The notes under the pieces were generated by a model. The model saw only the letters and a program-made list of their open reading frames with translations. It was not told the DNA's origin and ran no database searches. The position numbers were made by a program, and so were the translations under genes. Positions 17,385 to 25,953 of a stretch of 64,000 bases of DNA are shown here, piece after piece. The DNA comes from Mesotoga infera. GTDB lineage: Bacteria; Thermotogota; Thermotogae; Petrotogales; Kosmotogaceae. Every line of letters begins with the position of its first letter. Within the stretch, counting starts at the first letter, position 1. The stretch is from positions 2,604,001 to 2,668,000 of the forward strand of contig NZ_LS974202.1 of assembly GCF_900157305.1 (NCBI RefSeq). The letters run 5' to 3'.

Positions 17385-18586
17385 AATACGATTTCGATAC
17401 ATTAGTCAACAGAGAGAATCAGGGCAACATGAAATATATATGCACTCCTGGGATTGTAAAAAAAATGAACCTTATAAGTTATGCCGGCGCAGAGATGGAC
17501 TTCAAGACGGCCCCTGTCATAATCGACGCTCTAGTCGAAAAAGCGAAGAACGGTCTGATGGGGTTCACACTGGCCGACGAAAAGTATATCGAGAGCATCC
17601 GCTGGTGGATGCGAAACATGCGTGGTTGGGAGGTGCAAAGTGACTGGATAGTGCCGACTTACGGGACTATCCACTCGGTAGCAACGACTATCAGAGCCTT
17701 CACAGAGGAGGGCGATGGTGTGATCGTGCAGCCTCCGGTTTACAACAGATATGAGCAGGCAGTTAGAAGAACGAAAAGAAAGATCGTCTATAATCACCTT
17801 TCATACAGAGACGGAAAGTACCATATGGACCTTGACGATCTGGAGAAGTGCATGAAGGTGGAAAGTAACAGAATGCTGGTTCTGTGCAATCCACACAACC
17901 CGGTTGCCAGGGTATGGGAGCTCTCAGATCTTGAAGGGATAGCCTTTCTCGCAAAGAAGTACGACGTCATAGTCTTCAGCGATGAGATCTTCGGAGAGAT
18001 CACTTTCAACAATCATATTGCTCTTCCCTACTCCAGTGTTGCCGGAACTGAGAGTAGATCGATAGTCTCTACATCGCTCGGAAAGGTCTTCAACTTGACC
18101 GGTGTGAACAACGCCAACATGATAATCCCGGAACCGACTACCAGAGAAAGGTTCAGGACACAGCGCGACACTGACCACTATGGCAGTATAGACCCTATGG
18201 TCTATACTGCCGTCTGTGCCGGGTACGGATTCGAAGGAGCCGACTGGGTAAACCAGATGAAGAGCTATGTGTCGGAAAACATATCCATGATAAGGACCTT
18301 CTTTGATAAAAAAATACCGGCCGTCACAACTTCGGAGGTAGAAGGCTCCTTCGTGATGTGGATAGACTGGCGTGGGCTAAGATTGGACGAGGATGAGCTG
18401 TATTCTTTCCTTCTGAACGAGGCCTACTTAGACTTGGACAGGGGAATTAATTATGGGGTCTGTGGAAAGGGTTTTTCTAGGATGAACGTGGCGGCGCCGA
18501 GGCAGAAAATAGCGGAATCTCTGGGCTTTCTTTTCGACGCTTCATCCAGACGAGGATACACAGTCCATAAAATCGTGAATGAATAG
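17381..18586 (+). CDS. MalY/PatB-type PLP-dependent C-S beta-lyase or aminotransferase
   Basis: A 401-residue fold-type I PLP protein of the MalY/PatB (cystathionine beta-lyase-like) subgroup. Motifs in order: TYGTIHSV (phosphate binding), CNPHNPVARVW, FSDEIFGEI (pyridine-N Asp), and the Schiff-base Lys in STSLGKVFNLTGV, followed by the C-terminal Arg region. Such enzymes cleave cystathionine, cysteine or cysteine conjugates to pyruvate, ammonia and a thiol via aminoacrylate. Translationally coupled to RidA. An aminotransferase activity cannot be excluded. Confidence 0.85.
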   Translation: MKYDFDTLVNRENQGNMKYICTPGIVKKMNLISYAGAEMDFKTAPVIIDALVEKAKNGLMGFTLADEKYIESIRWWMRNMRGWEVQSDWIVPTYGTIHSVATTIRAFTEEGDGVIVQPPVYNRYEQAVRRTKRKIVYNHLSYRDGKYHMDLDDLEKCMKVESNRMLVLCNPHNPVARVWELSDLEGIAFLAKKYDVIVFSDEIFGEITFNNHIALPYSSVAGTESRSIVSTSLGKVFNLTGVNNANMIIPEPTTRERFRTQRDTDHYGSIDPMVYTAVCAGYGFEGADWVNQMKSYVSENISMIRTFFDKKIPAVTTSEVEGSFVMWIDWRGLRLDEDELYSFLLNEAYLDLDRGINYGVCGKGFSRMNVAAPRQKIAESLGFLFDASSRRGYTVHKIVNE

Positions 18587-18601
18587 AGGTGGGGTTCACC
18601 A

Positions 18602-21600
18602 GTGAAAGAATTGATCGAAGAATACTTTGAAAGAAACAAAGATCTAATGATCGAAGACATCGCAAAACTAGTTAGAATAAAAAGCGACAGGCAGGAGGCG
18701 AAGGAGGGAAAACCCTTCGGCGAAGGACCGGCCGAAGTTTTGGCGGTTGCGCTAGAAACAGCATCTAAAATGGGATTTAGGACCTGTAATTACGACAACT
18801 ACGTCGGTGCAATAGATCTGAACGATCATGAAAGGAAACTAGATATACTGGCCCATTTGGATGTCGTGCCAGCCGGGAATGGCTGGTCGATAACCGAACC
18901 CTTCGAACCGTTCATCAGAGACGGCAGAATTTACGGTCGTGGAACAGCAGACGACAAAGGTCCAGCCGTGGCTGCGCTGTATGCAATGAAGGCCGTGAAG
19001 GATTTGAATATTCCCCTCAAGACCGGAGCGAGGCTCATTCTAGGAACTGATGAGGAGTGCGGCTCCTCAGATATAAGATACTACTACGGGGTCGAAACTG
19101 AGGCTCCGATGACCTTCTCTCCAGACACAGGCTTTCCGGTGGTAAACATCGAAAAGGGAGGTCTTCAGGGAAGTTTTGCTTCTGAGTTCGAAGAATCGAA
19201 CACAACACCCGGAGTTTCTTCTCTCAGGTCCGGAGTAAAAAGCAACGTGGTACCGGGTGATTCAATAGCAATCATAGAAGGTATGGAACTTTATAAGATC
19301 GAAGGATACTGCAATGCGGTGAGCGAAAGAACGGGCGTGCTTTTCGAACTTTCGACCAGTGGCAACATCACGACAGTAAAGGCTAAGGGTGTACAGGTCC
19401 ACGCAGCTACACCGGGAAAAGGCAACAACGCCCTGACGGCGATGCTTGAAGTCCTATCTTCGATACCCTTTCCAGAGAGCGAAGGCATCGAAAAACTCCG
19501 TGCACTCAATGCTATCTTCCCTCACGGAGACTGGCTGGGTAAATCCGCCGGAGTCGCCATGAGCGACGAATTGTCAGGTGATCTCGTGCGCCCGGCATGG
19601 TACACAACTATAGGGTGAAAGACCCGAATGTGGGGAGTCAAAGAAGCATTAGCCAGAGGCAAGGGTGTCACTGGTAACGGTGAATCTGAAGGAAGCCCGA
19701 GGCAAAGTCCGGAACTGAACGAAAGTGAACCAGAGATGGCCGTTACAGAGGGTAACCCTGCGAGATAAGGGAAAGCCCTGACTCCAGCTGTAAAGGTTCG
19801 GATGGCAGGATTCGGATGAAAGTGGTGTATCTTACCCGGGGAAGTCCTCATGAGTCCGAAAGGGGTAACCGTTAGCAAGGAGGAGATCCAAGTTAAGGGA
19901 AAGCTCAGGAGGATGGCAGATGAACCCGTAGTAGTGAAGAACCTCTCCGAAAGGAGAAGGGACCTTGGCTATAAGCCAAGGGGGTGATGAGGAGGTCGAA
20001 AGGCTCCATCACTTGCGAAGGGGAGAAGGATCGAAGAAATGTGATCGGAAGACAGTGAAGAGACTTAGGTCAGACAGTTAAAGACAAGGTACATATTCCC
20101 GGGAGGGTAGAGAAGCCAGTCATTAATTGTCGCAACAATATCTGAGGCTGGAGCTGTTGGAAGGGAGCATGCAGGAGAAAGAGATGAAGTATTACAGTCT
20201 AATCGACAAAGTCTATTCGAAGAAGAACCTATTGAAAGCCTATCACAGGGTAAACTCCAACAGAGGAGCTCCTGGGATAGACGGAGTAACCGTAAAATCA
20301 TTCGGGGAGAAACTCCTTGAAGAAATCGAGAGATTATCCGAAGAAATCAAGAGCGGTGAGTACATGCCCATGCCACTCAGGAGAGTAGAAATCCCAAAAG
20401 CAGATGGTAAAACAAGGCAATTGGGAATACCTACTGTGAGAGACAGGGTGGTACAACAATCTCTCAAGGAGATACTGGAACCTATATTCGAGGAAAGATT
20501 CCATCCCTCCAGTTACGGTTACAGAAAGGGAAGAAATGCCTGGCAGGCGGTGGAGAAGGCGAAAGCTTTTGCATCCAAATACGGTCTGTGCAATGTAGTG
20601 GAACTTGACCTGAGCAAATGTTTCGACACTCTGGATCATGAGAAGATAATAGACTCCGTAGCAGAGAGAGTGAGTGATGGAAAGATACTCAAACTCATAC
20701 GCGCAATGCTGAAGAGCGGAGTAATGGAAGATGGAGTCTGGAAGGCAACAGAAACTGGCAGTCCACAGGGTGGTGTAATAAGTCCCCTGCTGGCGAACAT
20801 CTACCTGGACGAGTTCGACCAGAAGATGAAAGCCAGAGGAATAAGGATAGTCAGATATGCAGACGACATATTAATCTTCTCGAAAACCCAGGAAGAAGCC
20901 CGAGAGTTTCTGGCAATCGCGATCAACATACTGGAGATTGACATGAAGCTCAAGGTCAACAGAAACAAGACGAGAATCACAACACTGGAGGAGGGCTTTC
21001 ACTTTCTTGGCTTCGAAATAAAAGGCGAGAGAGTTGGGATAGAGAAATCCAGATTGAAAAGGTTCAAGGGAAAGGTCAAGGGACTTACAAGAAGGAACCA
21101 GAGCACACCGGTAAAGGAAATAGTGAAAGAGCTAAATCCACTGTTGAGAGGATTTGCCAGCTATTTCAGGATAGTAGACTTACAATCTACCTTGAGAGGG
21201 CTTTTGAGCTGGATAAGGAGAAGGCTTAGAGCCATCATACTACACCAGTGGAAGAGCACAAAGAAACTGAACAGAGTCCTTAGAAGGGCTGGATGGGAAG
21301 AGAAAGTCAATTTGAGAATGAACAAATGGCGCTCTTCTCACACAAAAGCAGTCAATTACGCCATTCCCAACAGGTTCTTTGAAGAGATGAACTTATTCGA
21401 TATGACATCGTACTATCATCCCCTGTCGAAGTATCCGATACTCGATCCATGAGCCGTGTACGAGGCCCGTACGCACGGTTCTGTGAGAGGACGAGGGGCT
21501 CCGCCCCTCTCCTACTCGATACTATAAGCTTGAACATTCTGGATTACGATGGCTCCAGCCTTTGCGGAAGCTTCGATTGCAGAGCACCGCTCTGTGCAAC

Positions 21601-21937
21601 CAGAGAGAACCTGGTGGACGTAATCAGAGAGAGATTGGCCAGACATGGAATACGTCTTGAAAACAATGATATGTATCCACCACACCACGTTTCGGGAGAA
21701 TCTCCTTTTGTCCAGACGCTGTTGAAATGCTACGAACTCTACACCGGAAACAAGGGGTACTGCATCGCAATAGGCGGTGGCTCTTACGTTCATCGATTGA
21801 AGAACGGTGTAGGCTTCGGATGCACCATGCCCGGGACGGACAACAATATGCATGGAGCTGACGAATTCGCCGTGATCGACGAGCTGGTCACGAGTGCAAA
21901 AATATTCGCCCAGGCGATAATAGAAATCTGTCAATAA
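18602..21937 (+). CDS. M20 family dipeptidase (PepV-like), interrupted by a group II intron
   Basis: Exons are 18602-19585 and 21521-21937; joined they give 466 residues, the usual PepV length. Exon 1 encodes His85-x-Asp87, Asp117/118 (GTADDKG) and Glu151/Glu152 (DEECGSSD) of the two-zinc site. Exon 2 encodes the last metal His (MHGADEF). The exons meet exactly at a codon boundary, SGDL then TISLNILDYDG. Without splicing, translation stops at 19618 and the product lacks the final domain, so activity needs intron removal. GTG start with GAGGTGG upstream. It should hydrolyse dipeptides supplied by the operon's transporter and TldDE. Confidence 0.88.
20184..21452 (+). CDS. ltrA: Group II intron reverse transcriptase/maturase
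   Basis: About 422 residues from the ATG at 20184, which has AGGAG six bases upstream; in-frame ATG at 20169 and TTG at 20127 are alternatives. RT motifs are visible: NRGAPGIDGVTV, the RQLGIP/RDRVVQ block, DLSKCFD with the first catalytic Asp, GSPQGGVISPLL and YADD (the other catalytic Asp pair). A C-terminal maturase (X) domain follows (SYFRIVDLQSTLRGLL, LRRAGW). No HNH endonuclease domain is present, so mobility would be endonuclease-independent. Its stop codon overlaps the first base pairs of domain V. Confidence 0.93.
   Translation: MKYYSLIDKVYSKKNLLKAYHRVNSNRGAPGIDGVTVKSFGEKLLEEIERLSEEIKSGEYMPMPLRRVEIPKADGKTRQLGIPTVRDRVVQQSLKEILEPIFEERFHPSSYGYRKGRNAWQAVEKAKAFASKYGLCNVVELDLSKCFDTLDHEKIIDSVAERVSDGKILKLIRAMLKSGVMEDGVWKATETGSPQGGVISPLLANIYLDEFDQKMKARGIRIVRYADDILIFSKTQEEAREFLAIAINILEIDMKLKVNRNKTRITTLEEGFHFLGFEIKGERVGIEKSRLKRFKGKVKGLTRRNQSTPVKEIVKELNPLLRGFASYFRIVDLQSTLRGLLSWIRRRLRAIILHQWKSTKKLNRVLRRAGWEEKVNLRMNKWRSSHTKAVNYAIPNRFFEEMNLFDMTSYYHPLSKYPILDP
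21451..21520 (+). ncRNA. Group II intron domains V and VI
   Basis: Domain V: lower stem 21451-21458 with 21474-21481 (one G-U), a two-base CG bulge at 21472-21473, upper stem 21459-21462 with 21468-21471; the catalytic AGC triad is 21452-21454. Domain VI: GAGAGGA at 21485-21491 pairs with 21510-21517 leaving A21514 unpaired, and GAGGGGC at 21493-21499 pairs with 21503-21509. The bulged A lies seven bases from the 3' splice site, as expected for the branch point. Confidence 0.9.
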
Positions 21938-22362
21938 AGGGTCGTTGAGGGTGATGAGAAAGAGCGAGATGACGAATCGGCCCATGCATGAAGGGAAAAG
22001 AGGAAAGACCGAGATCCTGGCTAGGATATGAGGATTACATAAAGAGAGTTGGCTGCCATCCTGTAATGCTCCGTGGAGCCTACCCTGAAATGCTCTTATT
22101 CAAGCCATTTCGTTGTGCTCTTAAAATGGATCACATCTCGTCCGTATCGTTTTCTAATTGAGGGTCAGAGCGATTATAGAGGTGAGAGAAATAAGGTAAG
22201 AGGTAAGAAGATCAAGATCTGAGAACCTTCTCACCTAGCCGCTGACCTCTTTTTCACCAGAAACATGGATGCGCAGCGTCGGAACAAAGAACTTCTCTCC
22301 TCTTCCGCAGACAGATCGGACAAACGAGATAGACAAATTGCACAGATCAGCACTCAATGCAC
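21938..22362. other. Intergenic region without a gene; purine-rich imperfect hairpin
   Basis: No ORF with recognisable features is seen between the dipeptidase and the convergent hydrolase. At 22180-22236 there is a G/A-rich stretch with AGGTAAGAAG (22201-22210) facing CTTCTCACCT (22227-22236), one mismatch, and AGGTGAGA at 22180 also complementary to TCTCACCT. It may be a decayed element or a plus-strand 3' structure. Confidence 0.4.
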
Positions 22363-22389
22363 AAAAAAAGGTCCCATGTGGAACCTTTG
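22363..22389 (-). terminator. Intrinsic terminator after the alpha/beta hydrolase gene
   Basis: On the minus strand AAAGGTTCC pairs with GGGACCTTT (one T-G wobble) around an ACAT loop, followed by a run of T. It lies about 30 bp past the stop at 22418 and would end the long liv/acyl-CoA operon. Confidence 0.8.
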
Positions 22390-22417
22390 TGAGAACTTGA
22401 AGTTTTTTCGCACGTAT

Positions 22418-23203
22418 CTATTTTGAGGTAAATTCCAGTAGCATCTCAACAAAAAGCCCGGGATTCTCTACGTTTATGCTGTGACCGTAGTTCTCGAGGA
22501 CACTTACGTGCACAGTATGCAATATCTTTTCAAAACCTTTTGCCATCTCCTCGGTGATCAATATATCTTTTCTTCCAACTATCACCAGAACGGGGATTTC
22601 AATGCCTTTCAACTCTTCGGAATAATTGTACTTCTCAAGAGCGCATGCATTTTCAGTGAAGCATTTCGGATCCATTAGGAGTGCCTCATCGACCAACAAT
22701 TCGGTGAATTCATCTACCGGCCTGGTCGGCATAGTACCTATGAGAGCCTTCTTCAGAAGTTCTCTGTTGCTCCTGTACATATCTAGAAAGGGATAAACTT
22801 CTGGTGGTGTTTTGAGACCGTCGGGCGGTGCAGGGTCTATCAGCACGACTCTACTCAGAAGATCGGGCCTGCGCACCATAACATTCTGGACAACGGCCCC
22901 TCCAAGGGAATGCCCTACCAGTATCACTCCTTCGAGTTCTAGCTGTTTGATAAAATCGACTACGTGCTTTCCGTAATTGTCTATACTCACCTCTTCGGTT
23001 CTATCGGACCTTCCGAAGTTCGGCAGATCCAGTGCAAAAGTGTGATAACTCTCTGGAAGCAGTTCCATAGCGGGTTCGAACCACTTTCCCGAGGCGAAGT
23101 TTCCGTGCACAAAAACCATAGGAATACCGCCGGGCTTGCCGGCCTCGAGATAATGGAGCTTTTTGTCAAGTACCTTAACATATCTGCTTTGAGGCTGTTC
23201 CAT
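22418..23203 (-). CDS. Alpha/beta hydrolase
   Basis: A 261-residue alpha/beta hydrolase. The oxyanion segment is FVHGNFASGKW, the nucleophile elbow is GHSLGG and the C-terminal His is in ENYGHSINVENP, with the acid Asp in VGRKDIL. The ATG at 23203 follows GGGAGGT by 11 nt. The frame stays open for another 118 codons upstream (to 23557), but that part has no ribosome site and no resemblance to a hydrolase. It is the last gene of the chain following livF. Substrate unknown; an ester or thioester is plausible in this context. Confidence 0.8.
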   Translation of the reverse strand: MEQPQSRYVKVLDKKLHYLEAGKPGGIPMVFVHGNFASGKWFEPAMELLPESYHTFALDLPNFGRSDRTEEVSIDNYGKHVVDFIKQLELEGVILVGHSLGGAVVQNVMVRRPDLLSRVVLIDPAPPDGLKTPPEVYPFLDMYRSNRELLKKALIGTMPTRPVDEFTELLVDEALLMDPKCFTENACALEKYNYSEELKGIEIPVLVIVGRKDILITEEMAKGFEKILHTVHVSVLENYGHSINVENPGLFVEMLLEFTSK

Positions 23204-23592
23204 AGAGTCTTGATACCTCCCATGAAGAGAATGTGTAGCCTCACCGATGTTCGAAAGGTCGTCACTTTCAATAGAATAAATCTGCCCATAAAATAGATCA
23301 AACGAGACGTCCCGTAACATACTGGGCGATTCCGGAATACGATTATTATAGCAGAGACCACGGCCAATACATAATGCCCTTCCATCCGTGTCTAGATATT
23401 CCTTTGTGATGTTTTGGTCGGAACAAATTAAAAATCGGTTTGGCATATATGAATCGTAAGCACGGACAAGGCCGGGTAGGAGAAGAAATACAATCAGATA
23501 GAAAACCTCCATTAACCTTAATCGTTCTCTCGGGATATTGCCCAGCCGTTTTTTCATGACCGCAGCATCTCTTTAGAGGTGAGATCAGCACT
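23204..23592 (-). other. 389-bp gap between livF and the hydrolase with an open but unassigned frame
   Basis: The minus-strand frame of the downstream hydrolase is open across this gap from 23557. It includes a short hydrophobic stretch (YLIVFLLLPGLVRA) but lacks a ribosome site at its ATG. A promoter-like TTTGAT with TATTCT 18 nt later lies about 70 nt before the hydrolase ATG. Most likely a leader or decayed sequence rather than a gene. Confidence 0.4.
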
Positions 23593-24297
23593 TCACAGAC
23601 CGAGATACGATCTCTTGACGTGTTCGTTGTTCTTGAGATCATCGGCCGTACTTTCTATCACCACAGTTCCGTTCTCCACAACATATCCCCTGTCTATCAC
23701 TTTGAGACCCTGCTTCACGTTCTGTTCGGAGAGAAGTATCGAGACGCCTTCGGTCTTTATCACGGCCAGTTTTTCGAACAGTTCGGTAACCAGAGAAGGC
23801 TGGAGGCCCACGGACGGTTCGTCGAGTATCAGAAGTCTTGGCATAGCCATCAAAGCCCTTCCAACGGCGAGCATCCTCTGCTGGCCACCGCTCATAGTAC
23901 CGGCCAGTTGAAAGGCCCGTTCTTTGAGAATGGGAAAGATCTTGAACACAAACTCCAGTCTCTCGGACGTCTTTTCCCTGGCTTCTTTTATGTATGAAGA
24001 TCCTATTCTTAGATTCTCTATAACAGTCATTATCGGGAAGAGTTCTCCATCCTGTGGAACAACCGAGATACCCATTCTCACTATCTGGTATGTCTCCCGA
24101 TCGAGCAGCGACTGTCCTTCGAAGTTTATTTCTCCGCTAGTCGGTCTCACCAATCCTATGATTGAATTTATGAGTGTGGTCTTACCGGCACCGTTCGGTC
24201 CAAAAAAGCCGACGGCTTCGTTACCGACGGAGAAGGTGAAGTCCTTGATCACCTGGATTCTTCCATACGAAACATTCAAGTTTTTTACTTCCAGCAT
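23593..24297 (-). CDS. livF: Branched-chain amino acid-type ABC transporter ATPase (LivF-like)
   Basis: A 234-residue ABC ATPase. Walker A is GPNGAGKT, the LivF-type signature is TMSGGQQRMLAVGRALM, Walker B is LLILDEPSVGL and the H-loop region reads LLSEQN. It overlaps the livG-like stop by one base (TGATG). It completes a five-gene Liv/HAAT uptake system with livJ, livH, livM and livG. The cargo of this system may be a carboxylate rather than an amino acid, given the acyl-CoA genes upstream. Confidence 0.92.
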   Translation of the reverse strand: MLEVKNLNVSYGRIQVIKDFTFSVGNEAVGFFGPNGAGKTTLINSIIGLVRPTSGEINFEGQSLLDRETYQIVRMGISVVPQDGELFPIMTVIENLRIGSSYIKEAREKTSERLEFVFKIFPILKERAFQLAGTMSGGQQRMLAVGRALMAMPRLLILDEPSVGLQPSLVTELFEKLAVIKTEGVSILLSEQNVKQGLKVIDRGYVVENGTVVIESTADDLKNNEHVKRSYLGL

Positions 24298-25013
24298 CAG
24301 GCATCCTCCCCCAGATAGGCGCTAATAACGTTGTGCTGCATTGACACTACGCTGTAAGGCCCCTCGGCTATGATTTCTCCTCTGTCGAGCACGATGACTC
24401 TCTCTGTCAATTCCCTTATCACGCTCATGACATGTTCGATTATGCAGATTGTGACTCCCGTATCCCTGATTTTTCTGACAGTGTAAATCATATCTCTAGT
24501 TTCATCCATGTTCAGTCCGGACATAACTTCGTCTAAAAAAAGGATCTTTGGATTGGTTGCCATAGCCCTGGCTATCTCCATTTTTTTTATGTCCAGAACG
24601 GTAATCCTGTCAAGAGTTTCGTCGGGTTTTTTTAGACCTATCCCCTCGCAGAGCTCTAAAGCGCTTTTGCGGCCAGTTTTGAGATTCTCACCCTTGCCGA
24701 AAAGACCTCCGATCATTATATTCTCCACGACGGTGAGGTTCTTCAAAGGTCTGGCAATCTGGAAGGTTCTGGCGATTCCCAGCTTGCATCTCTTGTGGGC
24801 GGGAAGAAGAGTTATATCCGTACCTTCGAAAACGATCTTTCCTTCGCTCACAAGGTGTACACCGGAAATCAAGTTAGTCAGCGTGGTTTTACCGGCACCG
24901 TTCGGTCCTATGAGTCCAAGAATCTCGCCCTTTTGAATCTCCATCGTAACATCGTTGACGGCCACAAGTCCTCCAAAACGTTTAGTTACTCTATCTACCT
25001 TCAGTATGCTCAT
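24297..25013 (-). CDS. livG: Branched-chain amino acid-type ABC transporter ATPase (LivG-like)
   Basis: A 238-residue ABC ATPase with Walker A GPNGAGKT, the LivG pattern GIARTFQIARPLKNLTVVENIMIG in pieces, Walker B ILFLDEVMSGL and H-loop CIIEHVM. The Pro of the usual DEP is Val and the canonical LSGGQ signature is reduced to VLDIKKMEIARAMA, a feature seen in LivG subunits of some HAAT systems that I cannot quantify here. Starts 1 bp after the LivM stop. Confidence 0.9.
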   Translation of the reverse strand: MSILKVDRVTKRFGGLVAVNDVTMEIQKGEILGLIGPNGAGKTTLTNLISGVHLVSEGKIVFEGTDITLLPAHKRCKLGIARTFQIARPLKNLTVVENIMIGGLFGKGENLKTGRKSALELCEGIGLKKPDETLDRITVLDIKKMEIARAMATNPKILFLDEVMSGLNMDETRDMIYTVRKIRDTGVTICIIEHVMSVIRELTERVIVLDRGEIIAEGPYSVVSMQHNVISAYLGEDA

Positions 25014-25014
25014 C

Positions 25015-25953
25015 TTATCGTTCCTCCAGGCGGCGCTTTCTATTCATAAAAAAAGCCTTGATAGCACCATAAACTCCGTCAGGCATAAAAAGAACAACTA
25101 CGACTATTATCACACCGTATATTACTAGATGACCGTAAGGCATGATCAATTTGAGATACTCGGAGGATAGACCGAGGATTATGGCTCCCAGTATCGGCCC
25201 GATAGTTGAGTATATACCCCCCACAAGAGCCATGGCGATCGGCAGAAGCAGGTAATGAGGCGAGAAGCTGCTTTCGGGATACACGAACCCGTATTGAAGG
25301 GCGTACGTGGCCCCTATTACACCCTGAATGATCGAAGTTACAACGAAAACAAAGATGAGATATTTGTATATGTTCACTCCGTGCGACTTGGCGACGGTCT
25401 CGTCTGCTCTGATTGAGTCGATAGCGAAGTGAATTCTAGTCCTCTGAAATAGTTCCGAAATTACTACGGTACCCACCGCTATGGCGAGCAAAAACCAATA
25501 AACTTTGCTTGAGTCGTAATTGAATAGAGTGTTGTAAACTATCTTTCCGCTTGGACCACCGGTTAGTCTATGAAGGTTTCTTATTATCACCATGAAGACG
25601 CTTGCAAGCGCCATGGTAGTAATGGCGAAGTACAGACCTCTCAATCTCAAGATGGCCATGCCCAGTATAAGAGCTATGCCTCCAGCAACGAGTCCACCCA
25701 GCACGATGCCTATCACCGGATTTACTCCAAAGTCTGCGGCCGCTATGATACCTGTGTAACCGCCGAGACCGAAAAAACCTGCCGTTCCGAACGATAGCTG
25801 ACCCGTTCTCAACATCATATCCCAGCTGAGAGCGAGCGTCATGAAAGTGAGAATGGTGATTGCGATGCTTATGAAGTACGCCTCGGTCATGATTGGAAGC
25901 AGCATGGCTGCGGTGAGTGCAATCAAGATTAACAAAGGCTTTGCAATTTTCAT
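25015..25953 (-). CDS. livM: Branched-chain amino acid-type ABC permease (LivM-like)
   Basis: A 312-residue membrane permease with about nine hydrophobic segments. It carries the LivM hallmarks LSWDMMLRTGQLSFGTAGFFGLGGYT in pieces and a GGIYSTIGPILGAIILGLSSEYLK region near the C-terminus. The ATG at 25953 follows GGAGG by 8 nt and overlaps the LivH stop (ATGA); a 24-codon extension upstream overlaps livH and is not used. Confidence 0.92.
   Translation of the reverse strand: MKIAKPLLILIALTAAMLLPIMTEAYFISIAITILTFMTLALSWDMMLRTGQLSFGTAGFFGLGGYTGIIAAADFGVNPVIGIVLGGLVAGGIALILGMAILRLRGLYFAITTMALASVFMVIIRNLHRLTGGPSGKIVYNTLFNYDSSKVYWFLLAIAVGTVVISELFQRTRIHFAIDSIRADETVAKSHGVNIYKYLIFVFVVTSIIQGVIGATYALQYGFVYPESSFSPHYLLLPIAMALVGGIYSTIGPILGAIILGLSSEYLKLIMPYGHLVIYGVIIVVVVLFMPDGVYGAIKAFFMNRKRRLEER

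Larger units (their letters stand above)
19586..21520 (+). mobile_element. Group II intron (1935 bp) inside the dipeptidase gene
   Basis: The 5' end is GTGCG and the 3' end is AT, matching the GUGYG...AY rule. Domain V is at 21451-21481 and domain VI at 21482-21520 with a bulged branch-point A at 21514. A putative EBS1, GAGATC at 19883-19888, pairs in all six positions with the last exon-1 bases GATCTC (19580-19585). It encodes a reverse transcriptase. Because both ends and the ORF are intact, it looks splicing-competent. The structural class is not assigned here. Confidence 0.92.

Noticed and set aside
19567-19810. Possible EBS2-IBS2 pairing (GATTCG near 19804 with 19567-19572)
   Set aside because: The exon part lies seven bases from IBS1, too far for a normal IBS2, and one pair is G-T.
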